Assembly (NCBI GenBank): GCA_002687015.1
Contig: NYZB01000236.1
Span: 1-38,497 of the forward strand
Origin: Deltaproteobacteria bacterium
Lineage (GTDB): Bacteria; Myxococcota_A; UBA9160; UBA6930
Direction of reading: 5' to 3'
DNA length: 38,497 nt
The stretch's first letter is position 1; every line of letters begins with the position of its first letter. Shown here piece after piece: positions 16,060 to 24,321 of the stretch. Both the position numbers and the translations under genes were made by a program. Under the pieces are notes generated by a model. It ran no database searches. It was not told the origin of the DNA and saw only the letters and a program-made list of their open reading frames with translations.

Positions 16060-17244
16060 ATGGACGTCTTCCAGAAGTGCGCGGAGAACGACCGAGCCGC
16101 CCAGGTCCGCGCAGCCGGTCTCTACGCCTACTATCGCGAGCTGGACACGCCCCAGGATCCGGTGGTGCACCGCCGCGGTGGGCCGCCGCTGATCATGCTG
16201 GGCTCGAACAACTACCTCGGGCTGGCGAGCCACCCGGAGGTCAAGAAGGCCTCCGGCGAGGCGTTGGAGCGCTATGGAACTGGGTGCGCCGGCTCCCGGC
16301 TCCTGAACGGGACCCTCGCGATCCACGAGGAGCTGGAAGAGCGGCTCGTGGCCTTCACGGGACGGGAGGCCGTGCTCACCTTCGCGACCGGCTTCCAGGT
16401 CAACCTCGGCGTGCTGTCGGCCCTCCTGGACCGTCACAGCACGGTGTTCCTCGACGCCCTCGACCACGCCAGCCTGATCGACGGCGCAAGGCTCGGCTTC
16501 GGCTCCCTTCGGAAGTACCGCCACAACGACCTCGCGGATCTCGCGCGCAAGCTCGGGCGCACCGAGGAGCACCACGGCAAGCTGATCGCCGTCGACGCCG
16601 TCTTCTCGATGGAGGGCGACCTCGTCGACCTTCCGGGGATCGTCGAGATGGCCAGGGCCCACGAGGCGCGCATCCTCCTCGACGAGGCGCACGGTGTCGG
16701 CGTGTTCGGCGCCCGGGGCCGCGGCGTCGCCGAGCACTTCGATCTCGAGGAGGAGGTCGATCTCGTGATGGGCACCTTCTCGAAGTCGCTCGCGGCGGTG
16801 GGCGGCTATGTCGCCGGTCCCGAGCCGGTGATCGACTACCTCCGCCATCATTCGCGCCCGGCGATCTTCTCGGCGGCTCCGCCTCCGGCCTCGGCGGGGG
16901 CTGTGATTGCCGCGCTCCACCTCATCGAGCGCGAGCCCGAGCGGCGAGCCCGGCTCTGGGACAACACGAGCTTCATGAAGCGGGAGCTCCAGGGCCTGGG
17001 TTTCGATACGGGGGAGTCGAAGTCGCCCGTGATTCCCCTCATGGTCGGCTCGGACGAGACCTGCTTCGCGATGGTGCGCCGCCTCGAGGAGGAAGGGGTC
17101 TTCGCCAATCCCGTGGTGAGCCCCGCGGTGCCCGCTGGAAACGCGATGATCCGCACCTCCTACATGGCGACCCACACCCGCGAGCACCTCGAGCGCGCCC
17201 TCGAGGCCCTTTCCACCGTCGGCCGCGAGCTGGCGGTTCTCTGA
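16060..17244 (+). CDS. Alpha-oxoamine synthase (serine palmitoyltransferase / KBL / BioF family)
   Basis: A 394-residue fold-type I PLP enzyme that condenses an amino acid with an acyl-CoA. Motifs: MLGSNNYLGLASHPEV, YGTGCAGSRLLNGTLAIHEELE, LDALDHASLIDG, LLDEAHGVGVFGARGRG, and the PLP-binding Lys in VMGTFSKSLAAVGGY (near residue 246). The GTGCAGSRLLNGT block and the absence of biotin genes nearby make a serine palmitoyltransferase-like or 2-amino-3-ketobutyrate CoA ligase role more likely than BioF, but sequence alone does not separate them. It is divergent from the acyl-CoA dehydrogenase operon with the operator between them. Confidence 0.85.
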   Translation: MDVFQKCAENDRAAQVRAAGLYAYYRELDTPQDPVVHRRGGPPLIMLGSNNYLGLASHPEVKKASGEALERYGTGCAGSRLLNGTLAIHEELEERLVAFTGREAVLTFATGFQVNLGVLSALLDRHSTVFLDALDHASLIDGARLGFGSLRKYRHNDLADLARKLGRTEEHHGKLIAVDAVFSMEGDLVDLPGIVEMARAHEARILLDEAHGVGVFGARGRGVAEHFDLEEEVDLVMGTFSKSLAAVGGYVAGPEPVIDYLRHHSRPAIFSAAPPPASAGAVIAALHLIEREPERRARLWDNTSFMKRELQGLGFDTGESKSPVIPLMVGSDETCFAMVRRLEEEGVFANPVVSPAVPAGNAMIRTSYMATHTREHLERALEALSTVGRELAVL

Positions 17245-17253
17245 GTAGCCCGC

Positions 17254-17370
17254 TCAGTCCTCGCCCAGGATCGACCGGAAGGTCTCGCTCAGGTCCCGAC
17301 GCGTGAAGGGCTTGCGCACGAAGGCACGGGCTACCCCCGGATGGGCCCGAACGTAACGGGCCGCTCCCCG
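17254..17370 (-). pseudogene. Remnant of a response-regulator receiver domain
   Basis: Downstream of clpP on the same strand, 38 codons read RGAARYVRAHPGVARAFVRKPFTRRDLSETFRSILGED and stop at 17254, in pieces that match the end of a receiver domain: the conserved Lys-Pro (FVRKPF) followed by the last helix (DLSETFRSILGED). The preceding part of the frame is only the shadow of clpP, so the phosphoacceptor half is missing. I interpret this as a truncated gene whose 5' part was lost. A chance match is possible but the KPF-x-x-x-DL pattern is specific. Confidence 0.55.
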
Positions 17371-17389
17371 GTCGGTCCTCGCGTTGCGT

Positions 17390-17971
17390 TCAGAGCTCGG
17401 AGGAGCTGGCGACGATCCGCCCCACGATCCCGTACTCGAGGGCTTCCTCGGGCGACATCCAGTAGTTGCGGTCCGTGTCCTGCTCGACCTTCTCGAGCGG
17501 CTGGCCCGTGGCTTCCGAGATGGTGCGGTTGAGCCGCTCACGGGCCTTCACGATCTCCTCGGCCTCGATGCGGATGTCGCTGGCCCGACCGCCCACGCCG
17601 CCCAGGGGCTGGTGGATCATGAAGCGCGTGTTGGGGAGGCAGAGCCGGTCTTCCTTCGGCGCCGCCAGATAGATGTGGGTGCCCGCGCTCGCGACCCAGC
17701 CGGTGCCCACCATCCGCACCTGTGGCTTCACGAAGCGGATCATGTCGTGGATGCTGTCGCCAGCCTCCACGTGGCCGCCTTCGCTGTGGATGAACACGGT
17801 GATCGGGTCGTCGCCGTCGGCCTCGAGGGCCAGCAGCTGGGCCGTCACCTGCTGGGCGAGAAGGGAGGTGACCTCGCCGTGGATCAGCAGGGTGCGCGCC
17901 TCGAAGAGGCGGTCGGCCATTCGGAAGAAGGGATTGGTGAGAGGGGACGATTCGTCCTGCTTGGCATTCAT
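17390..17971 (-). CDS. clpP: ClpP-type serine protease
   Basis: A 193-residue ClpP family peptidase. The catalytic triad is visible: Ser in GWVASAGTHIYLAA (near residue 96), His in FMIHQPLGGVGG (near 120) and Asp in QDTDRNYWMSPEEALEYGIV (near 172). The nucleophile block ASAG instead of ASMG, and HSEGGHVEAGDS in place of SPGGxVxxG, mark a divergent second-type ClpP rather than the housekeeping one. No clpX or tig neighbours are present, so it may work with a ClpA/ClpX encoded elsewhere. ATG 17971 is followed by a short polar N-terminus (MNAKQDESSPLTNPFF). Confidence 0.9.
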   Translation of the reverse strand: MNAKQDESSPLTNPFFRMADRLFEARTLLIHGEVTSLLAQQVTAQLLALEADGDDPITVFIHSEGGHVEAGDSIHDMIRFVKPQVRMVGTGWVASAGTHIYLAAPKEDRLCLPNTRFMIHQPLGGVGGRASDIRIEAEEIVKARERLNRTISEATGQPLEKVEQDTDRNYWMSPEEALEYGIVGRIVASSSEL

Positions 17972-18000
17972 GGGAGCCTGAGCCTACCACTCGGCCGGGT

Positions 18001-20634
18001 TCAGGGCAGGCCCGGCGGATCGAAGCGGCCGTTCCGGTCTGCATCGACGTAGATCGCGTTCGTGAACGCAAGGGGCAGGAAGCGGGGCGCCACCACGGAG
18101 TAGATCTCGCCCGGCGAGCCCTCGGCCTCGACCGTGACGAAGGAGTCGGAGGGGAACTGGAGCGGGAAGTGCAGGGTTCCCGGCCCGTCGATCGCGCGTT
18201 TCTCGGCCAGCACGCCGTTCACGAAGACCCGGACCTCCTCGACCGGAACCCAGGGAGCCGCGTCCACGCGAACCCGAAGCTCGGCCTCGCTACCCGAATG
18301 GGTCTGGCCGGGCTCCGCCTTGCCCAGGGCAACCTCGAGGAGCGGTCCCGTGGTTCCGAAGGAGGCACCGCCGCGGATCGCCTCGAAGAAGGCGCTCGGC
18401 TCCAGCTCGGAGAGAGGTCCCTCTGCGCCTTGGACCCGCACGTAGTTGCGCGGCAGGGCGACCGGATTGCGCAGGTGGTGGGAGTCGCTGTTCGCGGTTG
18501 CCGTGATTCGCTCTCCCTGCTGCAGGAACGCAAACCAGTCCGTCCGGGCGCGGGTGTAGGCCTCGTGGTGGTGCCCGTTCAGGAGCTCCATGGCGTCGAA
18601 GTCGATGTCGCGCAGGCCGTGAGGGCCGGCTTCGAGCAGCGCGCGGTTCGGGTCCGCGTCGAGTGGCCGAGTCGGATCGAAGGGGCGACCCACGACGGCG
18701 AGGTGGCTCAGGAAGGACTGCCCGTCGTCGGGGTCCGCGGACTGGCGGGGATGGTTGAGCTGGAGGATGGGATCGCCTCGCTGGCGCAGCTCCGCCCACA
18801 CGTCGCGCAGCCGAACGCCCTCGGCCCGCGGCGCCCCACCGCGGTTCTGCTCCGGCCGCGCGATCACCGGGAAGGCGTTGGCATGGCCGTTCGTGTAGGG
18901 CGCCTCGCCGCCCTTGAACTCCGAGGTGACCTCGACCCCGGTCACGCCCAGGATCTGATCGGACAAGCCGAGCGATGCGATCGCCGGGCCGGGGTCGACG
19001 ATGCGATCGTGCTCGGTCGCGACCAGCACCTCCGCCGCCGCCGCGTGGAAGGCTGCGACCTGATCGACCGGAGGCAGGGCAGAATCGAAGCCGGCCCCCG
19101 TGTGGACGTGGAGGTCGGCGCTCACCCAGCCCCGCGTCTCTGCGACGCGCGGGGGCGGCACGATGTCGAGCGTGGCCTCCTGCGCCGCTTCCACGGTCAG
19201 ATCGGAAGTCGTGACGTCGTATTCGGGCCCGCGCGCGGCGTAGACCCGGTAGCGCCCCGGCGGAACGATCACGGTCCGCACATCGTAGGGAGTTCCGCTC
19301 AGCACGACGTCGTTCGCCGTCAGGCTCCCGGGGATGGGATGGCCGTCGATCCGCAGCCCGAAACCGTCGTCACCGAAGTGGGGGTTCGGCGTCTCGCCCA
19401 GGCCCCGGAAGGTCAAGCGCATGGCGTGGCCCCTGGGCAGGTGTACGCGCGCCGCGGCCGGTAGCTCCAGCGCGAGTGCCTGCCCCTGGCCCGGGTGCTC
19501 GACCTCGGTCACGACCTCCCGCCAGCCGGGTGCCAGAGCGCGGAGCCGGTAGCGGCCAGGAGGTAGACGCACCGCGAAGTCCCCCGCGTCGTCGACAGCA
19601 GCCGTCGTCAGCGGGGAGCCCTCCGGGGCCTCGACGTGGACGACCGCGTCGGGCTCGCCGACCGCTCCCCGCAGGATCGGTGCATCGCCCTGGAGGTGAT
19701 CGGTGATCGAAGCGACGTCCGCGCGTCGACCCACCCAGAGCCTGCGTCGCAGGACCAGGGCGTCGCCCAGCTCGAGATTCATGAGGGGCGCCTGGGCCAG
19801 CTCGAGGAGACCCGGGTCGTCGTCGTCCCCGAACCAGAAGGGGCGCACCAGAGTGCCGGCCAGGGTGTAGCTGGGCCCCGTGATCGAGAAGGCCGGGGCC
19901 CTGCGCCGGGATCCGTCGGCATCGATCCGCTCGGCATCTCCGAGCTCGAGACCGTAGGCGATGCCAGGCCCCATCGCGGAGCTCCCGACCCATACGAGCA
20001 GATCGGCCGGCACGATCGCGGCCAGCATCGACGTGATCGCAGCGGGGTCGCCGCCGGGATGATCGAAACCCCTGGAGAGACCGGGGGCGCGGCGTTGCGC
20101 GGTGAAGGGGCGCAGCGACCCGTTGGGGTGGAGCACGACGGTGCCGTGAGCGAAGAAGCGGGGCCCCGGGCTCGTGCGGGTCATGCGGGTCGTGATGCCC
20201 AGGGCCTCGGGCGTGCGCGTTCCCAGCGCGTAGGTCGTCTCGATCTCGACGCCACCGAGCACACCGCGGGTCACGATGCGCGCCTCGTGCGGCTCCTGCT
20301 CGGCGCGGATCTCCGAGACCGGAACCAGTGAGGACTGGGAGAGGTTGAGGATCGGCTGGAGGGTGGTCCACTGGTCGTCGGCGGCACCGCAGTGACCCAG
20401 GTCGATGAGCACCGCGCCGCGGTCGCTCAGATCCGATTCGTGGGCCGTGTCCGAGACGGCCGCGCACAGGGTTCCATTGCCGAGGGCCCAGTCGCCAATG
20501 CCCGCGGTGGCATCGGGACCGCCCACCTGCCGACGGGCTGCGTTGGCTGCCGTGATGCGTTCGGCGAAGAGGTCGCTCCCATACGCCGCGGTCGCCATGG
20601 GGAGGAGCAGGGAGAGGAGGGCCAGCGCTCGCAT
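18001..20634 (-). CDS. CehA/McbA-type exported PHP metallohydrolase
   Basis: An exported protein of about 877 residues. The start at ATG 20634 gives a clean signal peptide (MRALALLSLLLPMATAAYGSD). The N-terminal 300 residues are beta-rich. A carboxypeptidase-regulatory-like beta-sandwich follows (TTAAVDDAGDFAVRLPPGRY). The PHP metal-binding domain lies at roughly 500-760 with DLHVHTG, ATEHDR, LNHPRQ and ANSDSHH, giving the His/Asp/Glu ligands for two or three metal ions. Family members include carbaryl hydrolase CehA and McbA, but most have no known substrate. A phosphoesterase or amide/ester hydrolase activity in the periplasm is likely. It is transcribed away from the NUDIX gene. Confidence 0.85.
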   Translation of the reverse strand: MRALALLSLLLPMATAAYGSDLFAERITAANAARRQVGGPDATAGIGDWALGNGTLCAAVSDTAHESDLSDRGAVLIDLGHCGAADDQWTTLQPILNLSQSSLVPVSEIRAEQEPHEARIVTRGVLGGVEIETTYALGTRTPEALGITTRMTRTSPGPRFFAHGTVVLHPNGSLRPFTAQRRAPGLSRGFDHPGGDPAAITSMLAAIVPADLLVWVGSSAMGPGIAYGLELGDAERIDADGSRRRAPAFSITGPSYTLAGTLVRPFWFGDDDDPGLLELAQAPLMNLELGDALVLRRRLWVGRRADVASITDHLQGDAPILRGAVGEPDAVVHVEAPEGSPLTTAAVDDAGDFAVRLPPGRYRLRALAPGWREVVTEVEHPGQGQALALELPAAARVHLPRGHAMRLTFRGLGETPNPHFGDDGFGLRIDGHPIPGSLTANDVVLSGTPYDVRTVIVPPGRYRVYAARGPEYDVTTSDLTVEAAQEATLDIVPPPRVAETRGWVSADLHVHTGAGFDSALPPVDQVAAFHAAAAEVLVATEHDRIVDPGPAIASLGLSDQILGVTGVEVTSEFKGGEAPYTNGHANAFPVIARPEQNRGGAPRAEGVRLRDVWAELRQRGDPILQLNHPRQSADPDDGQSFLSHLAVVGRPFDPTRPLDADPNRALLEAGPHGLRDIDFDAMELLNGHHHEAYTRARTDWFAFLQQGERITATANSDSHHLRNPVALPRNYVRVQGAEGPLSELEPSAFFEAIRGGASFGTTGPLLEVALGKAEPGQTHSGSEAELRVRVDAAPWVPVEEVRVFVNGVLAEKRAIDGPGTLHFPLQFPSDSFVTVEAEGSPGEIYSVVAPRFLPLAFTNAIYVDADRNGRFDPPGLP

Positions 20635-20731
20635 GGGAGCCCGGCAGGGTACCACTCGCCGGTCCCTTGCCTCCAGCCTATCGTCTGTCTCCGTTCCCTA
20701 TCGACGGCCGCGCGATCGCGGTCTGGAGAGC

Positions 20732-21421
20732 ATGAGCGAATCGAAGCGTCCCCAACCCTCGGCCACGGTGGTCCTGCTCCGCGACGCCTCTGCGGACCTG
20801 GAGCTGCTCCTGCTCCAGCGGGCTCCCTCGCGGAAGGAGCCGCACAAGCCGGGTCCCTGGGTCTTTCCGGGCGGACGCATCGAGCCCGCGGACATCGTCG
20901 GCGGGGATGCCCACTCCGAGGCCAGCGCTCGCCACGCGGCGATCCGCGAGACCGGCGAAGAGGCCGGTCTGTGCATCGAAGACACCCGCCTCGAGACGAT
21001 CTCGCGCTGGATCACCCCCGAGGTCTCGCCCCGGCGTTTCGATACCTGGTTCTTCGTCGGCGTGCACCAGGGGGAGGAGCTCGTGCGCCCCGACGGCGAT
21101 GAGATGGTCGACCACCGCTGGCTCTCGCCGCGGGAGACGCTCGCCGCCTACGAGTGCGGCGAGCTGGCCCTGGCACCGCCCACCTTCGTCACGGTCACCT
21201 GGCTCTCGGCCTACCTTCGCGCCGAGCACGCGGTTCGCGAGCTGGCGGGCCAGGAGCTGATCACCTTCCGGCCGCACATCTGCCGGGACCGGGCGGGCGA
21301 GCTCTTCATGCTGTACCCGGGCGATGCCGGCTACGAAGCGAAGGACCCGGACGCGGTGGGTGCGCGCCACCGCTGCCAGGTCGTGGGGCGGGGCTTCCGG
21401 TACCTGCGCGGGGCGAGCTGA
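20732..21421 (+). CDS. NUDIX hydrolase
   Basis: A 229-residue NUDIX protein. The box starts at FPGGRIEPADIVGG and, after an insertion of about ten residues, ends in AIRETGEEAGL, which holds the metal-binding Glu residues. The insertion and the length resemble the NUDT7/NUDT19-like coenzyme A diphosphatase branch. That would fit a region full of acyl-CoA enzymes, but substrate assignment is inference. ATG 20732 has GGAG six bases upstream; the open frame further upstream is the shadow of the PHP gene. It converges with the crotonase gene. Confidence 0.85.
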   Translation: MSESKRPQPSATVVLLRDASADLELLLLQRAPSRKEPHKPGPWVFPGGRIEPADIVGGDAHSEASARHAAIRETGEEAGLCIEDTRLETISRWITPEVSPRRFDTWFFVGVHQGEELVRPDGDEMVDHRWLSPRETLAAYECGELALAPPTFVTVTWLSAYLRAEHAVRELAGQELITFRPHICRDRAGELFMLYPGDAGYEAKDPDAVGARHRCQVVGRGFRYLRGAS

Positions 21422-21445
21422 TCCGCCGGTGCGCCGGGCCCGCCT

Positions 21446-22261
21446 CTAGCCCCCGTCCGAGCCCTCGTCCCGACGACCGCGAAGCGCCAGATCCACGCCG
21501 CCGAGCCGCGGCGGGTCCTCGCCCCTGCGACGCGGCCGGCCGGTCTGGGTCATCACCAGGAAGTCGGCGAAGGAGGCCTCGAGGGCGGCGCTGTAGCCCT
21601 GGATGTCCTGGACCTTGTTGACGGCGAGCTTCGACATGCGCAGGGTGGTGCGCCCGTTGCGCGCGACCCGGTCGGCGAAGGCGAGGGTCTCGCGCTCCAG
21701 GTCCGCGCGGGGGAGCACGCGATTGGCGAGGCCCAGCTGCCGCGCCTCCTCGGCCGGAAGGAAGCGGCTCTCGAAGAGCAGCTCCTTGGCTACACGCGGG
21801 TGGAGGTCCCAGGGGACGGAGAAGTACTCGAGCAGGCCCGCCAGGAACTGGGCGTCCTCGGAGGCGAAGATCAGGTCCATGGCCGCGGCGATCATCCAGC
21901 CCCCGTAGATGCAGTAGCCGTGCACCATGGCGATGGTCGGCTTGGCGAGGTTCCTCCACTTGAGCGTGTAGTCCAGGTTGTACTTCCGGAAGTTCTCGTA
22001 GAACGCGAGCCCGCGCTCCGGGATCCCACGCGCTCGCTCGTCTTCGAGCTGCGGCGGCGAACCGAGATCGTGACCCGACGAGAAGTGCTCTCCGGCGCCG
22101 CGCAAGACGACGACGCGCACCTGGTCGTCGGCCACGGAGCGGTCGAGAGCGGCGTCGAGGGCGTCGAGCAGCTCCCAGCTCTGCGCATTGCGATAGCGCG
22201 GTCGGTTCAAGGTGAGGATCGCAACGCGCTCGCGAACTTCGTAGAGAACGGGGTCGGCCAT
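21446..22261 (-). CDS. Crotonase-family protein lacking hydratase Glu residues
   Basis: A 271-residue crotonase (MADPVLYEVRERVAILTLNRPRYRNAQ). The CoA/oxyanion segments HFSSGHDLG and HGYCIYGGWMIAAAMDLIF are recognisable, but the two hydratase Glu positions are Met (GGWM) and Leu (FLAGLLEYF). It is therefore unlikely to be a simple enoyl-CoA hydratase; isomerase, hydrolase or lyase chemistry is possible. The C-terminal tail (RPRRRGEDPPRLGG ...) is polar and disordered-looking. The start ATG 22261 follows GGAGGAGCCCG. Confidence 0.85.
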   Translation of the reverse strand: MADPVLYEVRERVAILTLNRPRYRNAQSWELLDALDAALDRSVADDQVRVVVLRGAGEHFSSGHDLGSPPQLEDERARGIPERGLAFYENFRKYNLDYTLKWRNLAKPTIAMVHGYCIYGGWMIAAAMDLIFASEDAQFLAGLLEYFSVPWDLHPRVAKELLFESRFLPAEEARQLGLANRVLPRADLERETLAFADRVARNGRTTLRMSKLAVNKVQDIQGYSAALEASFADFLVMTQTGRPRRRGEDPPRLGGVDLALRGRRDEGSDGG

Positions 22262-22302
22262 CGGGCTCCTCCAGCTGGGCTGGAGGGTACCCCGGCGCGG
22301 CC

Positions 22303-24255
22303 CTAGCGCGTGACGTCGAGCATCACGCTCTCGTAGAGCGCCAGGTCCGGGTAGGTCGAGAAGCTCGCGCCCAGCAAGGTGTCTGCGTCGGGAAGCGCCG
22401 CCGCGCCGCTGCGCTCGAGGAGCTCGCGGAGGAGCACGCGGAAGGCCTCCATCGCTTCTTCCGTACCCGGCACCAGACTCCTGGGGTCGTAGCGGTCGCT
22501 CTGGAGGCGGACGACCTGCAGGCTCTCCGCATCGACGTCATGCCAGTTGAGCGCCAGATCGATGAGCAGGACGGGTCGCTCGACCAGTCCGTGCACCGTG
22601 CCGGCCGCGATCGCCTGGATGCGCGCGTAGGGAACGACGTGGGTTCGCTCACCCCGGGTCATTCGCAGGCCCTCGGGCGCGAGCTCGACCGGGACGACCT
22701 CGGCGACCTTGACGTCCCGCCAGCGCGGGCCGCTGGAGGGCAGGGGGGGAGGCATGGCGGCAGTTGCCGAGTTGGGATCGAAGACGGGTGGAGCCGGGGC
22801 TGGGGCGGGCCGGGCGCGCACACCCTCGGAAGGCGAGGGAAGCTCCGGCGCCTCGATCGGCTCACCGAGGTCGATGGCCCGGCTGCCCCGACCACGCCAG
22901 CCGTGGTGCCGGGGCGCGACCTCCTCGGCCTCGGCGTAGGCGCTCTGCTCCGCCAACAGGGAGACCTCGCGCTCCAGGTCCCTGCGCCGCTCGGCCGGCA
23001 GCTCGGGCCAGGTGAGGGCGCGCAGGCCGGCGTGGGTGGCGAGCTCGGGCGCGCGCTCCCGCGCGACCTCGAAGAAGCGCAGGGCCAGGCCCGGGTTCAT
23101 GTCCTCCGCACCTCCGCCCAGGGCCTTGGTGAGGGCGATTCGGCACTCGAGGGGCCGGTCCAGCTCGTGGAGGTGGCGGGCGATGACGAGCAGGATGCGC
23201 GGATCGATCGGCGCGTCGGGCACCAGCCGGTCCAGGTCGTGCCAGTAGCTGCTGGCCGCCTCGAGCTCCTCGTCCGCCACCCAACGCGCGAGCTGCCCCG
23301 TGAGCTCGGTGGCCATCTCCGATGCGCGTCCCAGCTGGGTGGCGGCATCCCAGGTCGCGACGACGACGTCCGGATCCTCCCGGTGCCGCTGCATCTCGCG
23401 TCGCAGCCGCTCGTAGGCCTCTTCGGGCCGTCCCGTCGCTCGCAGCTGCTGGGCCTCCGCCACCACCGGGTTTCCCGAGACCAGGGTGAGCTTGTCCTCG
23501 ATCCGAGCGGAGAGCCAGCGCTCCTCGATGCGGGCCGTGCGCATGACGCCGGCAAAGCCCATCCCATACAGGAAGCCGCCGACGTGGGCCCAGTAGGCGA
23601 CCCCGCCGCCGCCGATCTCGTCGGAGATGCGGGCGCTCCACACCTCCCCCAGGAACCAGATCGGCAGCATCAGCCAGGCCGGCGCCTCGAAGGTGCCCAC
23701 GCGTAGGAGAAGGAAGTAGAAATAGCGGAGCCGGCTGCGAAAGAGGCGGACCAGGTAGGCGCCCATCACCGCGGCGATCGCGCCCGAAGCCCCGACCAGG
23801 GGAAGATCCGCATCGGGCCGTGCGCTCGTGAAGAAGAGCGCGGCGAAGATCCCGCCCGTCAGGTAGAGGGCCAGGAAGAAGGGCCGGCCCCAGCGGTCTT
23901 CGATCGGCGGACCCAGCAGGAAGAGCAGCAGCATGTTGCCGAGCAGGTGCAGCCACCCGCCGTGCATGAACTGATGGGTGATCAGGCGGGAGCCGCGGAT
24001 GGAGGACGGGTTCAGGCCCCATCTCTGGTAGGGATTCAGGGGCAGCTCCGGCTCGACCTCTTCGCCGGTCTCGGCTTCGATCGCAGCGACCCGCTCCATC
24101 TCCAGCTCGACCTCGGCCTGCCATTCCGGAAGCGACCCGTCGCAGCTGGTCGTGCCGGTGGCGAAGAGCACCAGCAGGCAGAGGCTCATCAGGGAGAAGG
24201 TCACCCAGGGAAGCCTGCGGACTTCCGTTTCGTCATGGCCGATCGGGATCAGCAC
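22303..24255 (-). CDS. Rhomboid-family intramembrane protease with long cytoplasmic tail
   Basis: A 650-residue protein. Residues 1-250 are a rhomboid core: a first membrane helix (WVTFSLMSLCLLVLFATG), HQFMHGGWLHLLGNMLLLFLLG, the catalytic Ser in LVGASGAIAAVMGAYL (near residue 153), and the catalytic His in AYWAHVGGFLYGMGF (near 223). An atypical charged loop (EWQAEVELEMERVAAIEAETG) follows helix 1. The remaining 400 residues are soluble: a helical repeat-like region, a Pro-rich linker near 490, and a final 120-residue domain of unknown family (RTHVVPYARIQAIAAGTVHG). The start is GTG 24255 with GGAGGA about eight bases upstream, buried in a hairpin (separate entry). Confidence 0.88.
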   Translation of the reverse strand: MLIPIGHDETEVRRLPWVTFSLMSLCLLVLFATGTTSCDGSLPEWQAEVELEMERVAAIEAETGEEVEPELPLNPYQRWGLNPSSIRGSRLITHQFMHGGWLHLLGNMLLLFLLGPPIEDRWGRPFFLALYLTGGIFAALFFTSARPDADLPLVGASGAIAAVMGAYLVRLFRSRLRYFYFLLLRVGTFEAPAWLMLPIWFLGEVWSARISDEIGGGGVAYWAHVGGFLYGMGFAGVMRTARIEERWLSARIEDKLTLVSGNPVVAEAQQLRATGRPEEAYERLRREMQRHREDPDVVVATWDAATQLGRASEMATELTGQLARWVADEELEAASSYWHDLDRLVPDAPIDPRILLVIARHLHELDRPLECRIALTKALGGGAEDMNPGLALRFFEVARERAPELATHAGLRALTWPELPAERRRDLEREVSLLAEQSAYAEAEEVAPRHHGWRGRGSRAIDLGEPIEAPELPSPSEGVRARPAPAPAPPVFDPNSATAAMPPPLPSSGPRWRDVKVAEVVPVELAPEGLRMTRGERTHVVPYARIQAIAAGTVHGLVERPVLLIDLALNWHDVDAESLQVVRLQSDRYDPRSLVPGTEEAMEAFRVLLRELLERSGAAALPDADTLLGASFSTYPDLALYESVMLDVTR

Positions 24256-24261
24256 GTCCCC

Positions 24262-24290
24262 ATCCTCCGAGGCCTCACGAATCGGAGGAT
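24262..24290 (-). promoter_or_regulatory. Hairpin that sequesters the rhomboid ribosome-binding site
   Basis: On the minus strand, ATCCTCCGA (24290-24282) pairs perfectly with TCGGAGGAT (24270-24262) over an 11-base loop. The right arm contains the Shine-Dalgarno GGAGGA, and GTG starts six bases after the arm. The fold would hide the ribosome site, so translation may depend on unfolding (temperature, ligand, protein or ribosome passage). No T-run follows, so it is less likely to be just a terminator for the gene upstream. Confidence 0.6.
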
Positions 24291-24321
24291 CGGCGGGGAG
24301 GCTTGACCCGTGGTCCCCGGC

